Positions 22,290 through 32,159 of a stretch of 64,000 nucleotides of DNA are shown in pieces. Origin of the DNA: Saxidomus purpurata (Eukaryota; Mollusca; Bivalvia; Venerida; Veneridae); NCBI GenBank assembly GCA_022818135.1, contig JAFMSR010000014.1:40195708-40259707 (forward strand), in the 5' to 3' direction. A program made the translations under genes and the position numbers. The stretch's first letter is position 1; the number at the start of each line of letters is the position of its first letter. A model generated the notes under the pieces. The model had not been told where the DNA came from and searched no databases. It worked only from the letters and a program-made list of their open reading frames with translations.

Positions 22290-23090
22290 TTTGTCTAATT
22301 TAGGCCAGCGCAGACAATAAAATATGGAAAAAAAGTACGTATAAAGACATAAGTCGCATGAAATAGTTGTGATTTAGAAACCAAAAAATATTTTTGATTG
22401 CGACAGCTTTGCCCTCTTAAATTATTTCGCCTTGAACATCACCTCCTGGGAATGCTTCAACTTCGATAAAGTCTTAAATTATTTCTGCATTAATTAGGCA
22501 CATGTTTAGACAAATAATATAAGCATAGGCTAAATTTGTGACTTCAGGTCTGCTTGTTGAACGTTGTAACCTTATGACCTCTGCATTAGAGTAGCAGGTA
22601 AAATCACTGATGTGAAATCTAATCAACACATCAATTGGTTATACAAGAAACACCACACAAAGGAGTAATGCACAAATCTTGTATAAGTCAGATGTAAAAC
22701 GTTTGAACTCCCTTGAGTATTGACGAAGAAAATTACTTTGGAATGGCATATTGCTACCTATTAGATGTGTTTAATGATAAATTACAATTTTTTACTTAGC
22801 ATGAATGACTTCCATTACAAGCATCTATGGCATATGATTGTAAAATATTGTAAGGTAGTTTTAGTCTATAGACTGAACTGAACTTTTAGACATTCACATC
22901 GGCTTTCCTGAGGGAATCTCGGGAAAATGTCCTTTGTAAGACGCTAGTACGCCAAGAAAGATGACATTAATATAAACAGAAAAAAACATATCAATTAGAG
23001 TCTATCAAAATGTTTAGTTGTCTTAAAGAACTATGAAAGTAAGTCTAGTTAAATGTTGTGCTTGAGAAATAAAAAAATAAATAGATTGGT
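22290..23090. other. No recognised feature
   Basis: AT-rich sequence without visible repeats, splice-bounded exons or domain-bearing frames. Confidence 0.4.
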
Positions 23091-23097
23091 CTGTAAA

Positions 23098-23250
23098 CTA
23101 CGGTGCCCAAAGAGTGACATGAGATTCATTTTTTTCATTTGGATTTTTTTAATTTCGTTTTTACGATATAAATTTCGTAATCACGAAATTAAAGAAAATT
23201 TTCCGAATGAAAAAAAAAACGTATCTCGTGTCACTTAAGGGGCACCGTAG
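23098..23250. mobile_element. 153-bp palindromic MITE
   Basis: The left end 'ctacggtgccc' with 'agtgacatgagat' pairs with the right end 'atctcgtgtcactt' with 'ggggcaccgtag'. Complementarity continues into the centre ('aatttcgt', 'acgaaatt'). Flanks read 'tgtaaa' on the left and 'taaaac' on the right, giving a possible TAAA target duplication. It has no coding capacity. Confidence 0.75.
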
Positions 23251-23383
23251 TAAAACATTATGTAAACAATTGTGTTTACTTCTTCCCGCCTTTTTCGAAA
23301 TGCTTCTGAATCGGCATTCAAGTTGCAGAATCACCAACCAGATTTCAGATCACCATCTTATCTCCGCTTTATATCCGAATTCA

Positions 23384-23670
23384 GGCTGCTCGCTCTCAAA
23401 TTAGTGAAGAAACAAGGTTGTTCGGACTATCTTAAGTTAACATATCTAAGAGTGAATCATCAAATAAAAAGGTTCCTTTATAAATTTCTGTAAAAAATTT
23501 CTGTAATTTTGAAATTACACGCTACAAAATTATAAAGCGTTACAAACACTTTTGAAATTCCAATATAAACATTATATTGTAGCGGTACATTACTTTAACA
23601 TTTTATGTTTTAACTTATCATTTTGAAGAGCTTTATTTTTTTCACCTGAAATTGAACGAGCAGCTTTAAA
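23384..23670. mobile_element. MITE of the AAAGCTGCTCG family
   Basis: Left end 'ggctgctcgctctcaaatta' with 'gtgaagaaacaaggtt'; right end 'tttttttcacctgaaattga' with 'acgagcagctttaaa'. It shares internal 'gaaattccaatata' and 'gtagcggta' with the copies at 4.9 and 30.0 kb. Non-coding; the left TTAA is not preserved. Confidence 0.65.
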
Positions 23671-23679
23671 ATCGTTACT

Positions 23680-24440
23680 GCATTCTTATAAAGAACATTT
23701 ATTATGAAAAGAAAGGCTGTTGTTCTCGCATATCAATATGTATTCATATTGCCAATGTATTCAATGCTTCATGATTATACGAGATGCTTATTTTCTATAA
23801 CCTAGTGTTGAAACCATGAGAAATTCGTCTGTTTAAGTAATGAAAAGGGCAGTAATAAGAAACAAATGTCAGATATTTCCAGGGAACATTGTAATATATA
23901 GCTAATTTGCACGACTCATCACTGCATAATAGTATCATAAAGTGTAAGATTTGAAATTAAATACGTCCAAACTTTAATGCAACACTGTTAAACATTTATT
24001 GAAACACCGATATATCATTAGATTACAGATAATATATAAGGAAAGACATACTGCTGAATATTACACTTTAAATAATGAAGGCTGCACAACTGGTGATTTT
24101 GACAATGTTTAGGATTGTTTATGTTATGTTTCAAGCATGGAAAACTATCTTCCGATCGAGTATTCAAGAGGCAGCATTTTGCCATTGGTCTCTGTTATAA
24201 CGTTTTCAAAACATAATAAATCCAAATCCGTTATAACGTTTACAATTATTTGAAGTCCGAACAATACCGTATAAAGGTTTAGCATGATCATAAGCCCACC
24301 ATTATTTGAAACGTAGACGTGGTATGATAGAAGTAATAGGTTAATGGTAAGAGTATTACTTATACATTTAAGATTCAGCCTATCCGGTACAAAAAGCGGA
24401 ATGTGACGTGTGGCGAAATATTGATGCAAATTCAAAAACT
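23680..24440. other. No recognised feature
   Basis: AT-rich stretch. The minus-strand frame at 24145-24435 has no recognisable domain and no strong splice context. Confidence 0.4.
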
Positions 24441-24444
24441 TTTT

Positions 24445-24900
24445 CTACTTTTTACCCCCGTTACCCAGTTTTGATCTTGAGCTAGAGTTCACAAAGACTT
24501 GCATTCTGACCAATTTTCAAGATGACTGGATACAAAATAGGGCTTCTAGAGTGTTCACAAGGTGTTTATACGATTTAACTAGGTGACTTATTTTACTCCA
24601 CGTAACTCGGTTTTAAAGATTCTGACTCAGTTTCAAAATGATCGGATACAAAATGTGATTTCTAGACTGTTGACAATTTTTTTAATGATTTTCATAGGTT
24701 TTGACTCCATATATTTTTACCGGAGACCTACTTTTATTCCACGCAACCCAGTTTACCTAGACAATCATTCTTGACTATTTCCATGATTGTACACCATGTG
24801 GGCATAAAGTTTCACTAGGCCTATTTATGATTTGACCATGCGACATAGTTTTTGTACTCCGCGTGACCCAGTTTCGACTTTTACCTGGAACCCATCAATA
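24445..24900. repeat. Dispersed repeat, ~125-150 bp units ('gacccagtttcgac' family)
   Basis: 'acccccgttacccagttttg', 'actccacgtaactcggtttt', 'attccacgcaacccagttta' and 'actccgcgtgacccagtttc' begin successive divergent units, each followed by a 'gatgactggatacaaaat'-like block and 'ttcacaaggtgtttat'-like text. Matches a repeat type I know from bivalves. Confidence 0.65.
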
Positions 24901-25710
24901 CATACATTCTGAATGATGTTAAAGATTATTAGGAAGATGGATTCAAGAGCAGCATCAAAAACAAAATTGTGCATTATTAGTCGGAGTTTGGTAACTGCTC
25001 TTTATGGCTGCAATTCTGTGCTGTAACTAGTTAGCTGGAAGCTGAGAAAATCTCAAAGAGACATTTCCAACATCTGAGAAGTTGAAGCGATTATTAGAAG
25101 ACCAGCTGCATTTTATTGTACATTTCACAGACAGGGAAATATTACTCCTTCACATTAGTTCAAAACGTACAGAAAAAAATGTTTTGATGAATATCTTATC
25201 ACTCCGTTTCCATTCAAAGAACTAGTAGCAATCGGACCTAATTCATGGGGCAATCAAAAGCGGCGGAGCAAGAAACTGTTTGTATCATTACTGCACATGG
25301 AATGTAAAGCCTATTATGTTGGACATCAATTTTACTATTCATACGTCACGTTTAGAAAGGTTTTTGTAACCTTTACTTGATGAAGTGTTCGTACATCTTA
25401 CAAATGAAATCAAGTTGCTTGCGTTCGGGGTTAATGTTCTCAAAGAAAAGTGACCTACTGCCTAACAGAGTTTATCGATGTAAGTTGTGCATTTTCAAAG
25501 AAATCTTCAACTGAGAAACCAGTCAGTGTTGAATAAGGTGTTTTAACTTTAATGATGTCGTTCATCTGAACTTTTATTACATTTGATACTTTTCTTTTCG
25601 AATGCAATATTTATCTTACTGTCCGACGGAATACCGTACATATTCTTCAGGTTAATTTGTAACTTGGCAATTTATTCGTACAAAACCTTTGCTCAATCAA
25701 ATATATGTTT
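24900..25710. other. No recognised feature
   Basis: No repeat structure or credible exon seen by eye. Confidence 0.4.
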
Positions 25711-25714
25711 TGTG

Positions 25715-25940
25715 GAGCCGCCGTGGCGCAATGGTAGCGCGTTCGCCTCAGGATCGAAGGGCCCCGGGTTGGATCCCTACCATTGCCATGTCGGTAGTGT
25801 CCTTAGGCAAGACACAAATAATTCCACATTGCCTCTCTATCTTCGAGGTTGATTCCATCTGGAAGGAGTTTCGAGAGCGATTAATCTAAGTTGCAAGAAC
25901 TTGTTTCGCAATCGAGAATAAAGATAAGTATATATATTTT
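25715..25940 (+). mobile_element. tRNA-derived SINE
   Basis: The head 'gccgccgtggcgcaatggta' has an A box at 25724-25734 ('tggcgcaatgg') and a B box at 25767-25777 ('ggttggatccc', one or two changes from consensus). The body carries 'gtgtccttaggcaagacac' and 'ccacattgcctctct', a conserved type of SINE central block, and the tail ends 'gagaataaagataagta'. RNA polymerase III would start at the head. It is not a functional tRNA: the cloverleaf does not close and no discriminator or acceptor stem follows. Confidence 0.85.
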
Positions 25941-26044
25941 TTAACGTGCGGGTGTTACTAAGTACTGTGAACCTTAATCAGTGTTACATATAAATATCAA
26001 TGATATATCTACGTAACATGCAATTATGCTTTTACTCTAAGTCA

Positions 26045-26290
26045 TGAACTTTCAACCAATAAATATATTTAGTTATGGTCTTTTTGCCCCCCCACACACA
26101 CACACTTTTCAATCGTTGCTTCCGTCAAGTCCTTATCGTTCACTCACTAAAGTCTTTATTTATCGCCTTTTTTGCCCAACCGCTCCATATGTGTCTGCTT
26201 TAAGTCATTATCTTTCATCCACTAAAGTGATATTTGCTTTGGTCTATTTTGCCCCGCCTCCTTCGTAGCCTTTAAACTAATAAGCATATT
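26045..26290. repeat. Weak ~105-bp tandem repeat
   Basis: 'ggtctttttgcccccccac', 'cgccttttttgcccaaccgc' and 'ggtctattttgccccgcctc' are spaced about 90-105 bp apart, with 'aagtc(c/a)tta(t/c)c(t/g)ttca' and 'cactaaag' blocks between. Includes a short (CA)n. Confidence 0.5.
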
Positions 26291-26802
26291 TAGATTTTTA
26301 CCAGTCATGTTCCTCATCAGTTTCAGTTAAGTCCTAGCTCATAAACTCTAGCCATATCATTTCAATGGTGTCACCACTGACTTCAAATATATCTTCATGT
26401 AATTCCATGCAATTAGCTTAACAGATAAAATATGACATAGCTGAACTAATTTGGAAATGCAAACATGTATGATAACTTGTACATAAATCGGCTTATACAG
26501 ATATCTAAACAAAACATATTTCTAACAATGTTCGTATTATACACAACTTCTGTACAATTGTTCAGTATAAACATACTTAATGTTTGAACCCATTTGTCCA
26601 CCAATCGAATCGCTCAGATTTTCAAGAAAACGTCTGTTTTTTTTATTAAAACTACCTACTGAAATCACTTAATTTATTAAGGGTTCGCTCTTAATAGAAA
26701 ACACTTTAGCTTCGCCCACAATCACTGACCTATATACACATAGGTCCGTGCCACAAAACATGTTGGTGGCTATGCAAAAGGTCAAAGAGGTTAAACAATA
26801 AG

Positions 26803-26932
26803 TAAGTTAGTTTATTCAGTGAAATTTTAACAATCAAGAAAGTTTAACCCCGATCGCTCGCTACCGCTCGCTCCCAAAAGGTTTCTTAATTGTTGAAATT
26901 TCACTGAATAAACTCTAACTTATACGAAATAA
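26803..26932. repeat. Fold-back element with ~38-bp arms
   Basis: 'taagttagtttattcagtga' at 26803 and onwards to 26841 is almost perfectly complementary to 26882-26932 ('tcactgaataaactctaact'). The loop is about 40 bp and contains 'cgatcgctcgctaccgctcg'. Transcribed, it would form a stable hairpin. It may be a fold-back transposon or an inverted duplication. Confidence 0.8.
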
Positions 26933-27006
26933 ATACTTATATATAAACTTGAAATGCTTCTGGTTTAAGAGATTTTTTTATCTGCATATGTAACATCTGA
27001 ACTTAC

Positions 27007-27219
27007 CTGAATGATGTTGCTTTTCTTTACACCTTTCTGCGTTTTGTTGTTTGACCTGACTGGCAAATGATGCACTCTTGGTGTACTCATTTTCTTTACA
27101 CTTTTAACATTCTGAAACTTTTCCAATACAGTCGACAAAGGACTTGCTGACAACAGAGAGGAATCAATATCCATGCTCTTGATACATCTCCACAGCCTAA
27201 CAGAATACTGGTTTCGCAC
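27007..27219 (-). CDS. Possible coding exon with strong splice donor
   Basis: On the minus strand an open frame ends in 'catcattcag' followed by 'gtaagttcag', a textbook donor (exon end at 27007). The frame is open for about 70 codons upstream. It has a methionine about 15 codons in, followed by a Ser/Leu-rich stretch, then a Lys/Arg/Asn-rich basic stretch. A weak acceptor-like 'ttctgttag' lies near 27195. No domain is recognisable, so the product is unknown. A chance frame in a repeat-rich region remains possible. Confidence 0.25.
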
Positions 27220-27754
27220 TAATCATCATATGGAACACTGTCTTTCATAGCAAGTTAAATTATTACATCCTCTTTTCCCATGTTTTCGAAGAATTTCTCG
27301 TCTAATGAAAATTGTGGATGATCACGGTATTTTGGTGACATGAAATCCCATAAATTCGCATAATATCCACCTTTTGTGTTTACATAGTCAGTTAATATTA
27401 TTTCTGCAGTCTGGGAATGAACAAGATGGAATATCAGACTCCATATAACACCATACTACGGATCTTAGGAATATGAAACTTCAAGTCACTACCTAAAATG
27501 TTAAATTTATTTAAATTATATGAAATAAAAACACTGTCGTATAGGGAAATATATCAGTTCATTTTACCTGTTAAAGTTTTCTCTCTGCAATTACACATTT
27601 ATGATGTATGTATACACCGGAAATATTCCTCCTCTGTAAATCGGGTGGTCGCTTACAGCAGATACAGGCAAGCAAATTCATTAGCGCTATACTAAATGGC
27701 CGTACGCTCGCAACCGACCAAATACTTGATTCACGAAGGTTGTAGTGACATAGT

Positions 27755-28565
27755 TAAAATGTTTCAAAGTCTCCAGAGATATCTATACGTTTTGACTGAA
27801 AATTCCAAATGTATGTTTACCATCGACAGCCTCACCTGGGGAAACAATCTCCATAACTCTGTTTTGAATTTTGGCAGATGTATGCCCCTTTTTAACTTAG
27901 AATGTTCGGTTAAAGTTGTTTTTATAAAGTCAAATATTTTTCAATACTATCAAAGATAATGACTTGAAACTCAAAGCATATGTTTACCATCAACATCTAC
28001 ACACGAGGAAACTAATCCCATAACTATGGTTGATTTTTAACACATTTATGTCCCTTTTTAACTAAGAATGTTTGGTTAAAGATTTTTATAAGGTCAATAT
28101 TATATTGTCACTACTATCCAAGGTATTGACTTGAAACTCAAAATATAGTTTGACAATCAACATTTACACCTGAGAAAACCATCTCCATAACTCTGTATTT
28201 TTGAGAGATTTAAGCCCCTTTTAACTTACAGGTTTTGGTCAAAGATTTTTATTAAGACAAATATCTTGAATATATTCAAACGTATTGACTTGAAACATGA
28301 AATATTGTTTTCCCATTATTATCTACACCTACGGAAACAATCGCCATAACTCTGTTTTTATTTTTGACAGATTTATGCCACTTTTCAACTTAAAAGCTAA
28401 GTTAAAAGATTATTATGAAGTCTATATAATATCTTGCATACTGTCAAACGTATTGACTTGAAACTTAAAATGTATGTTGACATCTTCACCATTATGTTTT
28501 GATTTTTGACAGATTTATGCCCCTTTTTAACGTAGAACTTTGTCAATTTTTGATATTAGTATTAC
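27755..28565. repeat. Tandem ~160-bp dispersed repeat ('gacttgaaactcaaa' family)
   Basis: 'tgacttgaaac' occurs at 27960, 28127, 28284 and 28452. Each is followed by 'catcaacatctacac', 'ccataactctgttttgattt', 'tttaacttagaatgttcggt' and 'aagatttttataa' blocks. About five divergent units of a known bivalve repeat type. Apparent frames at 27.5-27.96 kb are inside or beside it. Confidence 0.75.
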
Positions 28566-28753
28566 TGGTATATGGAAAAACTCGAAATGGCTTACGTTTT
28601 GAAATTTCATAAAATGATTATGCAGTATGCCACAGTCATACTTTTTTAAATTGTATGCATATCAATTTTGAAACGTTACAAAGTTATTCATGATCAAATA
28701 AACAAGGTCATGTATTTCTTTGTAATTATCCCCCTCTCCTCCCCCCGGTTGGC

Positions 28754-28754
28754 T

Positions 28755-28802
<48 letters not shown>
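28754..28802. repeat. (TAA)n microsatellite
   Basis: About 16 pure TAA repeats. It is followed by 'aataatctttatttatagaa', which resembles a LINE 3' tail on the opposite strand. Confidence 0.95.
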
Positions 28803-28803
<1 letters not shown>

Positions 28804-29184
28804 TATTATAATGATTATAATTATTATTGTTAAAGAATAATAATAATCTTTATTTATAGAAGGAAGCTCATTCAGTTTATATGTTTAAAACAAAACCTAT
28901 CTAATATGAGGCGTCATTACAAAATACATAGTATAAACAAAACAACAATAACAAGTTACAAGATAAGTTTGAGCAGAACTAAATTTCAAAGCCATAATAC
29001 ATTCACACTTTGTTAAGGTAAGTTCAACGATCTGGATTATTCATAAACATTGCAACTTCCAGGGTTAGGCTTTGCACGTAATGTACACTTATAAAGGTAT
29101 TTTAACAAGTTTTAAATCTTTGACATTATTTCTTAAACAATGACACAAAATACCTGTTCTTAGACCAAACAAAAACAACATTTT

Positions 29185-29260
29185 ACTGACAAGCTTTCGA
29201 ATAGCCGAGCGTGCTGTCATGAGACAGCTCTTGTTAAACAGAAATGGTTACTGGTAACTG
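29185..29260 (-). repeat. Fragment of the 5' end of the 36.0-kb dispersed repeat
   Basis: 'gccgagcgtgctgtcatgag' plus 'acagctcttgtta' is the reverse complement of the 'taacaagagctgtcagtagg' plus 'acagcgcgctcga' start at 36017-36050, with a few changes. Confidence 0.55.
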
Positions 29261-30021
29261 ACAAATGATATGTTGTTCCATAATTCACAATCGTACAGAG
29301 CGCGAGGGAGTATACATATTCTATTAAAGTTTCATTGCGATACTAGTTCAAATCAAAGACCCAGTTCAAACTCACCTCTTTCTATGTACAAATGTATCAT
29401 GTCTGGGAAAGATTTTACTACACTCAATCGATATAGAACAAGTTACAAATAACATCATTTTGTTCAATCTCGTAATAATGATCTACATTAAAGTGACATA
29501 TTGCTATATAGATATGCAGCATTGAAGACAGATTTGTCTAGAGACAATATTTATTTAGGAATTTTGATTTTCCATCATAAGAAAAACAAGATATTTTATC
29601 TATGCTTTCAACTTTTGTTCACATTTTCCTGATTTAACAATAAAATGATAATCAAATGTTATATGCTAGGCGGTTTATGTATTAATATACATCAGAACGC
29701 ATCATTAACTGTTCATGTTTCATATTACAATACAAGATGATTAAAGAATTATTAAATGCCGTGAATGTTTGGGTTTCGTTACAATGCTGACGCAAACAGC
29801 AATACTATTACTTCATCTTCACTCACAATTTCTCTCAAGTCACGTTTTAGTCGTAAAATTAAAATTCCCTATTGATGATTACAAAATTGTTTTAACAGGA
29901 AGTTAATATTTAACACAATGTTTTAGTGTTTCTTAAGATGATATAAAAGCGAAGTTTTTTTTAACACAAAGGCATTGTCAAGAAGCATTTGAAAATTGTA
30001 CACTTTAGGACATCAAAATTT

Positions 30022-30340
30022 TTAAGCAGCTCGCTCTCAGATTTTTGTGAAAAAAACAAGGTTCATCGAACTGTCTGAAAATAATATATTTTTGAACGAG
30101 TCATCAAATAAAAATTCAGTATAAAATTATACTTTGCAAACGCTTTTGAAATTCCAATATAGACATGTAGTGAAGTGGTAGCGTCTAATCAAGCTCACCA
30201 GCATTTTCAACAGATTTTTCAAATTGCTGTGTTGACTTTTAGGTGTATTGTTGATATAGTCATTACTTTTTCATTTTATGTTTATATTTTATTATTTTGG
30301 AAGATTGTTTTCCCAGGAAACTGTGCGCGAGCAGTTTAAA
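30022..30340. mobile_element. MITE of the AAAGCTGCTCG family
   Basis: Left end 'tttaagcagctcgctctcag' with 'tttttgtgaaaaaaac'; right end 'ctgtgcgcgagcagtttaaa'. Internal 'cttttgaaattccaatatag' and 'gtggtagcg' agree with the copies at 5.08 and 23.55 kb. No open frame. Confidence 0.65.
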
Positions 30341-30582
30341 GTGTTAACTCACATAACAATGTCCTTTAATGACAAGATTCCTGCAAATAAGTTATGTTCA
30401 TCCTTAGAATATTGCTGCCTGTCTTCAAAAATGTCATTGGTCTGATTTCGTAGTTTTGCTACTTTGAAGTACTTCTTATTCATACAGCACGTCATCCACA
30501 TAACCTTGCTCAAAGTGTCCATAAACTCAAGAAGTATTTTAAGAATATATGCATTCTGGTATAATACTTCAAGACTGATGGC

Positions 30583-30820
30583 TAAAGCTGCTCGTTCATA
30601 GTTTTCGGTGAAAAAAAGAAAGATTTCTCTTATATGATATACTTAAACATAAACTGTATAAGTAATGTCCAGTACCAACTACACAAGTAAACATCTATAT
30701 AGCAATTACATGAATTAATACGGGAACCATTGTATTTGATGATGCCTTCTTAAATATTTTAATTTCAGAAAGATCGGATAAACTTTTTTTTCACCAAAAT
30801 CTTAAAACGAGCAATTTTAA
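30583..30820. mobile_element. Shorter MITE of the same family
   Basis: Left end 'taaagctgctcgttcatagt' with 'ttcggtgaaaaaaag'; right end 'cttttttttcaccaaaatct' with 'taaaacgagcaatttta'. The arms pair over about 35 bp with a few mismatches. Confidence 0.7.
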
Positions 30821-31338
30821 GTGTAGGTTTTAAAATACGCTTATGTGTTTAGATTGTATTTATGTAAAACTTCTTATGTTATGCTTGCAGAAAGTGCTTT
30901 TGAATTTTAGTCTTATTATAAATTAATAATGCAATCTGGGTTTGTAGCTTTGTCAGAAGGTCCTTAACCACAACCGATAATTTGCATAATTCTATAGCAA
31001 GCACAAGAAAATGATAGTTATTTATAGATACGAGCCAAAAAGTAATTATGACGTTTATTTGTTACATTTTTAGTTTGGCACACTAAGACAGGCATCAATA
31101 TTAATCATATTAATTGCTTGTACTTAGTTAACATATGATAATTGATAACATAAGCAATCACTATTTGTATCTTACTAACAGAAACAGAAGACATACAATT
31201 TTTCTCTTTGAGTGATTGGTGCTTAAGTATTGTTGTTTATGTTAATTTGCGTAATGTATTGCCAATTACTGTTAAAGAGTTCTGTATTGTTAGAATAGAA
31301 AGTAATATTTTAGAAGAATAATATTCTGATATATACTC

Positions 31339-32153
31339 AGTACATTTAAAAACGCAACACTTACATGTTGCGTTGTAGGAGTTTTACGCCCGTTCCAACC
31401 GTGTTTGGGTTATTTAAACAGGCGGGCAATTTATCAAACAATCGTTCCTAGGAAGAACCAGTACTAGACAATTCTTTTTGAAAATTTAACATTAACGGAG
31501 AATTGATTTTCAGATGTATACTGTGCAAAAAAAAAAAGAGCGCCGGCTGGCAATTTGTTATCAATATTGATTGTTTCAATTAAAGAAAATTGGGAATAAG
31601 TCGTGAACAATGTTACTACCGAAGTATTGTTTTAGTCTGAAATAACATGTTGCGATAGATTTTGCATCAATCATAAATGTTTGTGTGGTTTATATGCTTA
31701 AATGAAAGATACTGCCATATTTACAGAATATCGCTTAAGTCATTCAAAATTTGTGAGAAAAATGGGTTCATTTCACAAATTTGATGCTTAAAATAGTGGT
31801 TTCATTAACAAATAAGGGGAATGTAGCTAAGTTTTAACAAAATTACAAAATTGATAGACATACCAGATTTTAACGACTTTCTGCGATTTTAAAAACCAGT
31901 TTTCATCTTGGTTATGACAAACATTATCAATCATAAGTGATTTTTCTTAGGTTGTTTAAATTCTTAACATTTGATTTGTTAACCTTTTCCAAAAAATACG
32001 AATAAATTTTTGCGATTTGATTTTTTTTTTTTTGCTTTTTCATTTTTCGTGTCTTTTTAAACCCACAGCAATTAGAATATATATAACAGTTTTTCCACAT
32101 AATTTGTTTAATTAAAATATTTGACTTAAAAATGTTGCGTTTTTAAATGTACT
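31339..32153. mobile_element. 815-bp TIR element, non-autonomous
   Basis: 'agtacatttaaaaacgcaac' at 31339-31358 is the perfect reverse complement of 'gttgcgtttttaaatgtact' at 32134-32153. A second subterminal hairpin ('cgcaac'...'gttgcg') follows at 31353-31372. If the true ends are 'catttaaaaa'/'tttttaaatg', the flanks give a TA duplication as in Tc1/mariner; if 'agtac' is terminal, no target duplication is visible. The interior has no transposase frame. 'aaaaaaaaaaag' and a T12 run are present. Confidence 0.75.
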
Positions 32154-32159
32154 AAGCAT

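Noticed and set aside
25715..25790. tRNA gene
   Set aside because: A and B boxes are present, but there is no closing acceptor stem, and a SINE body and tail follow.
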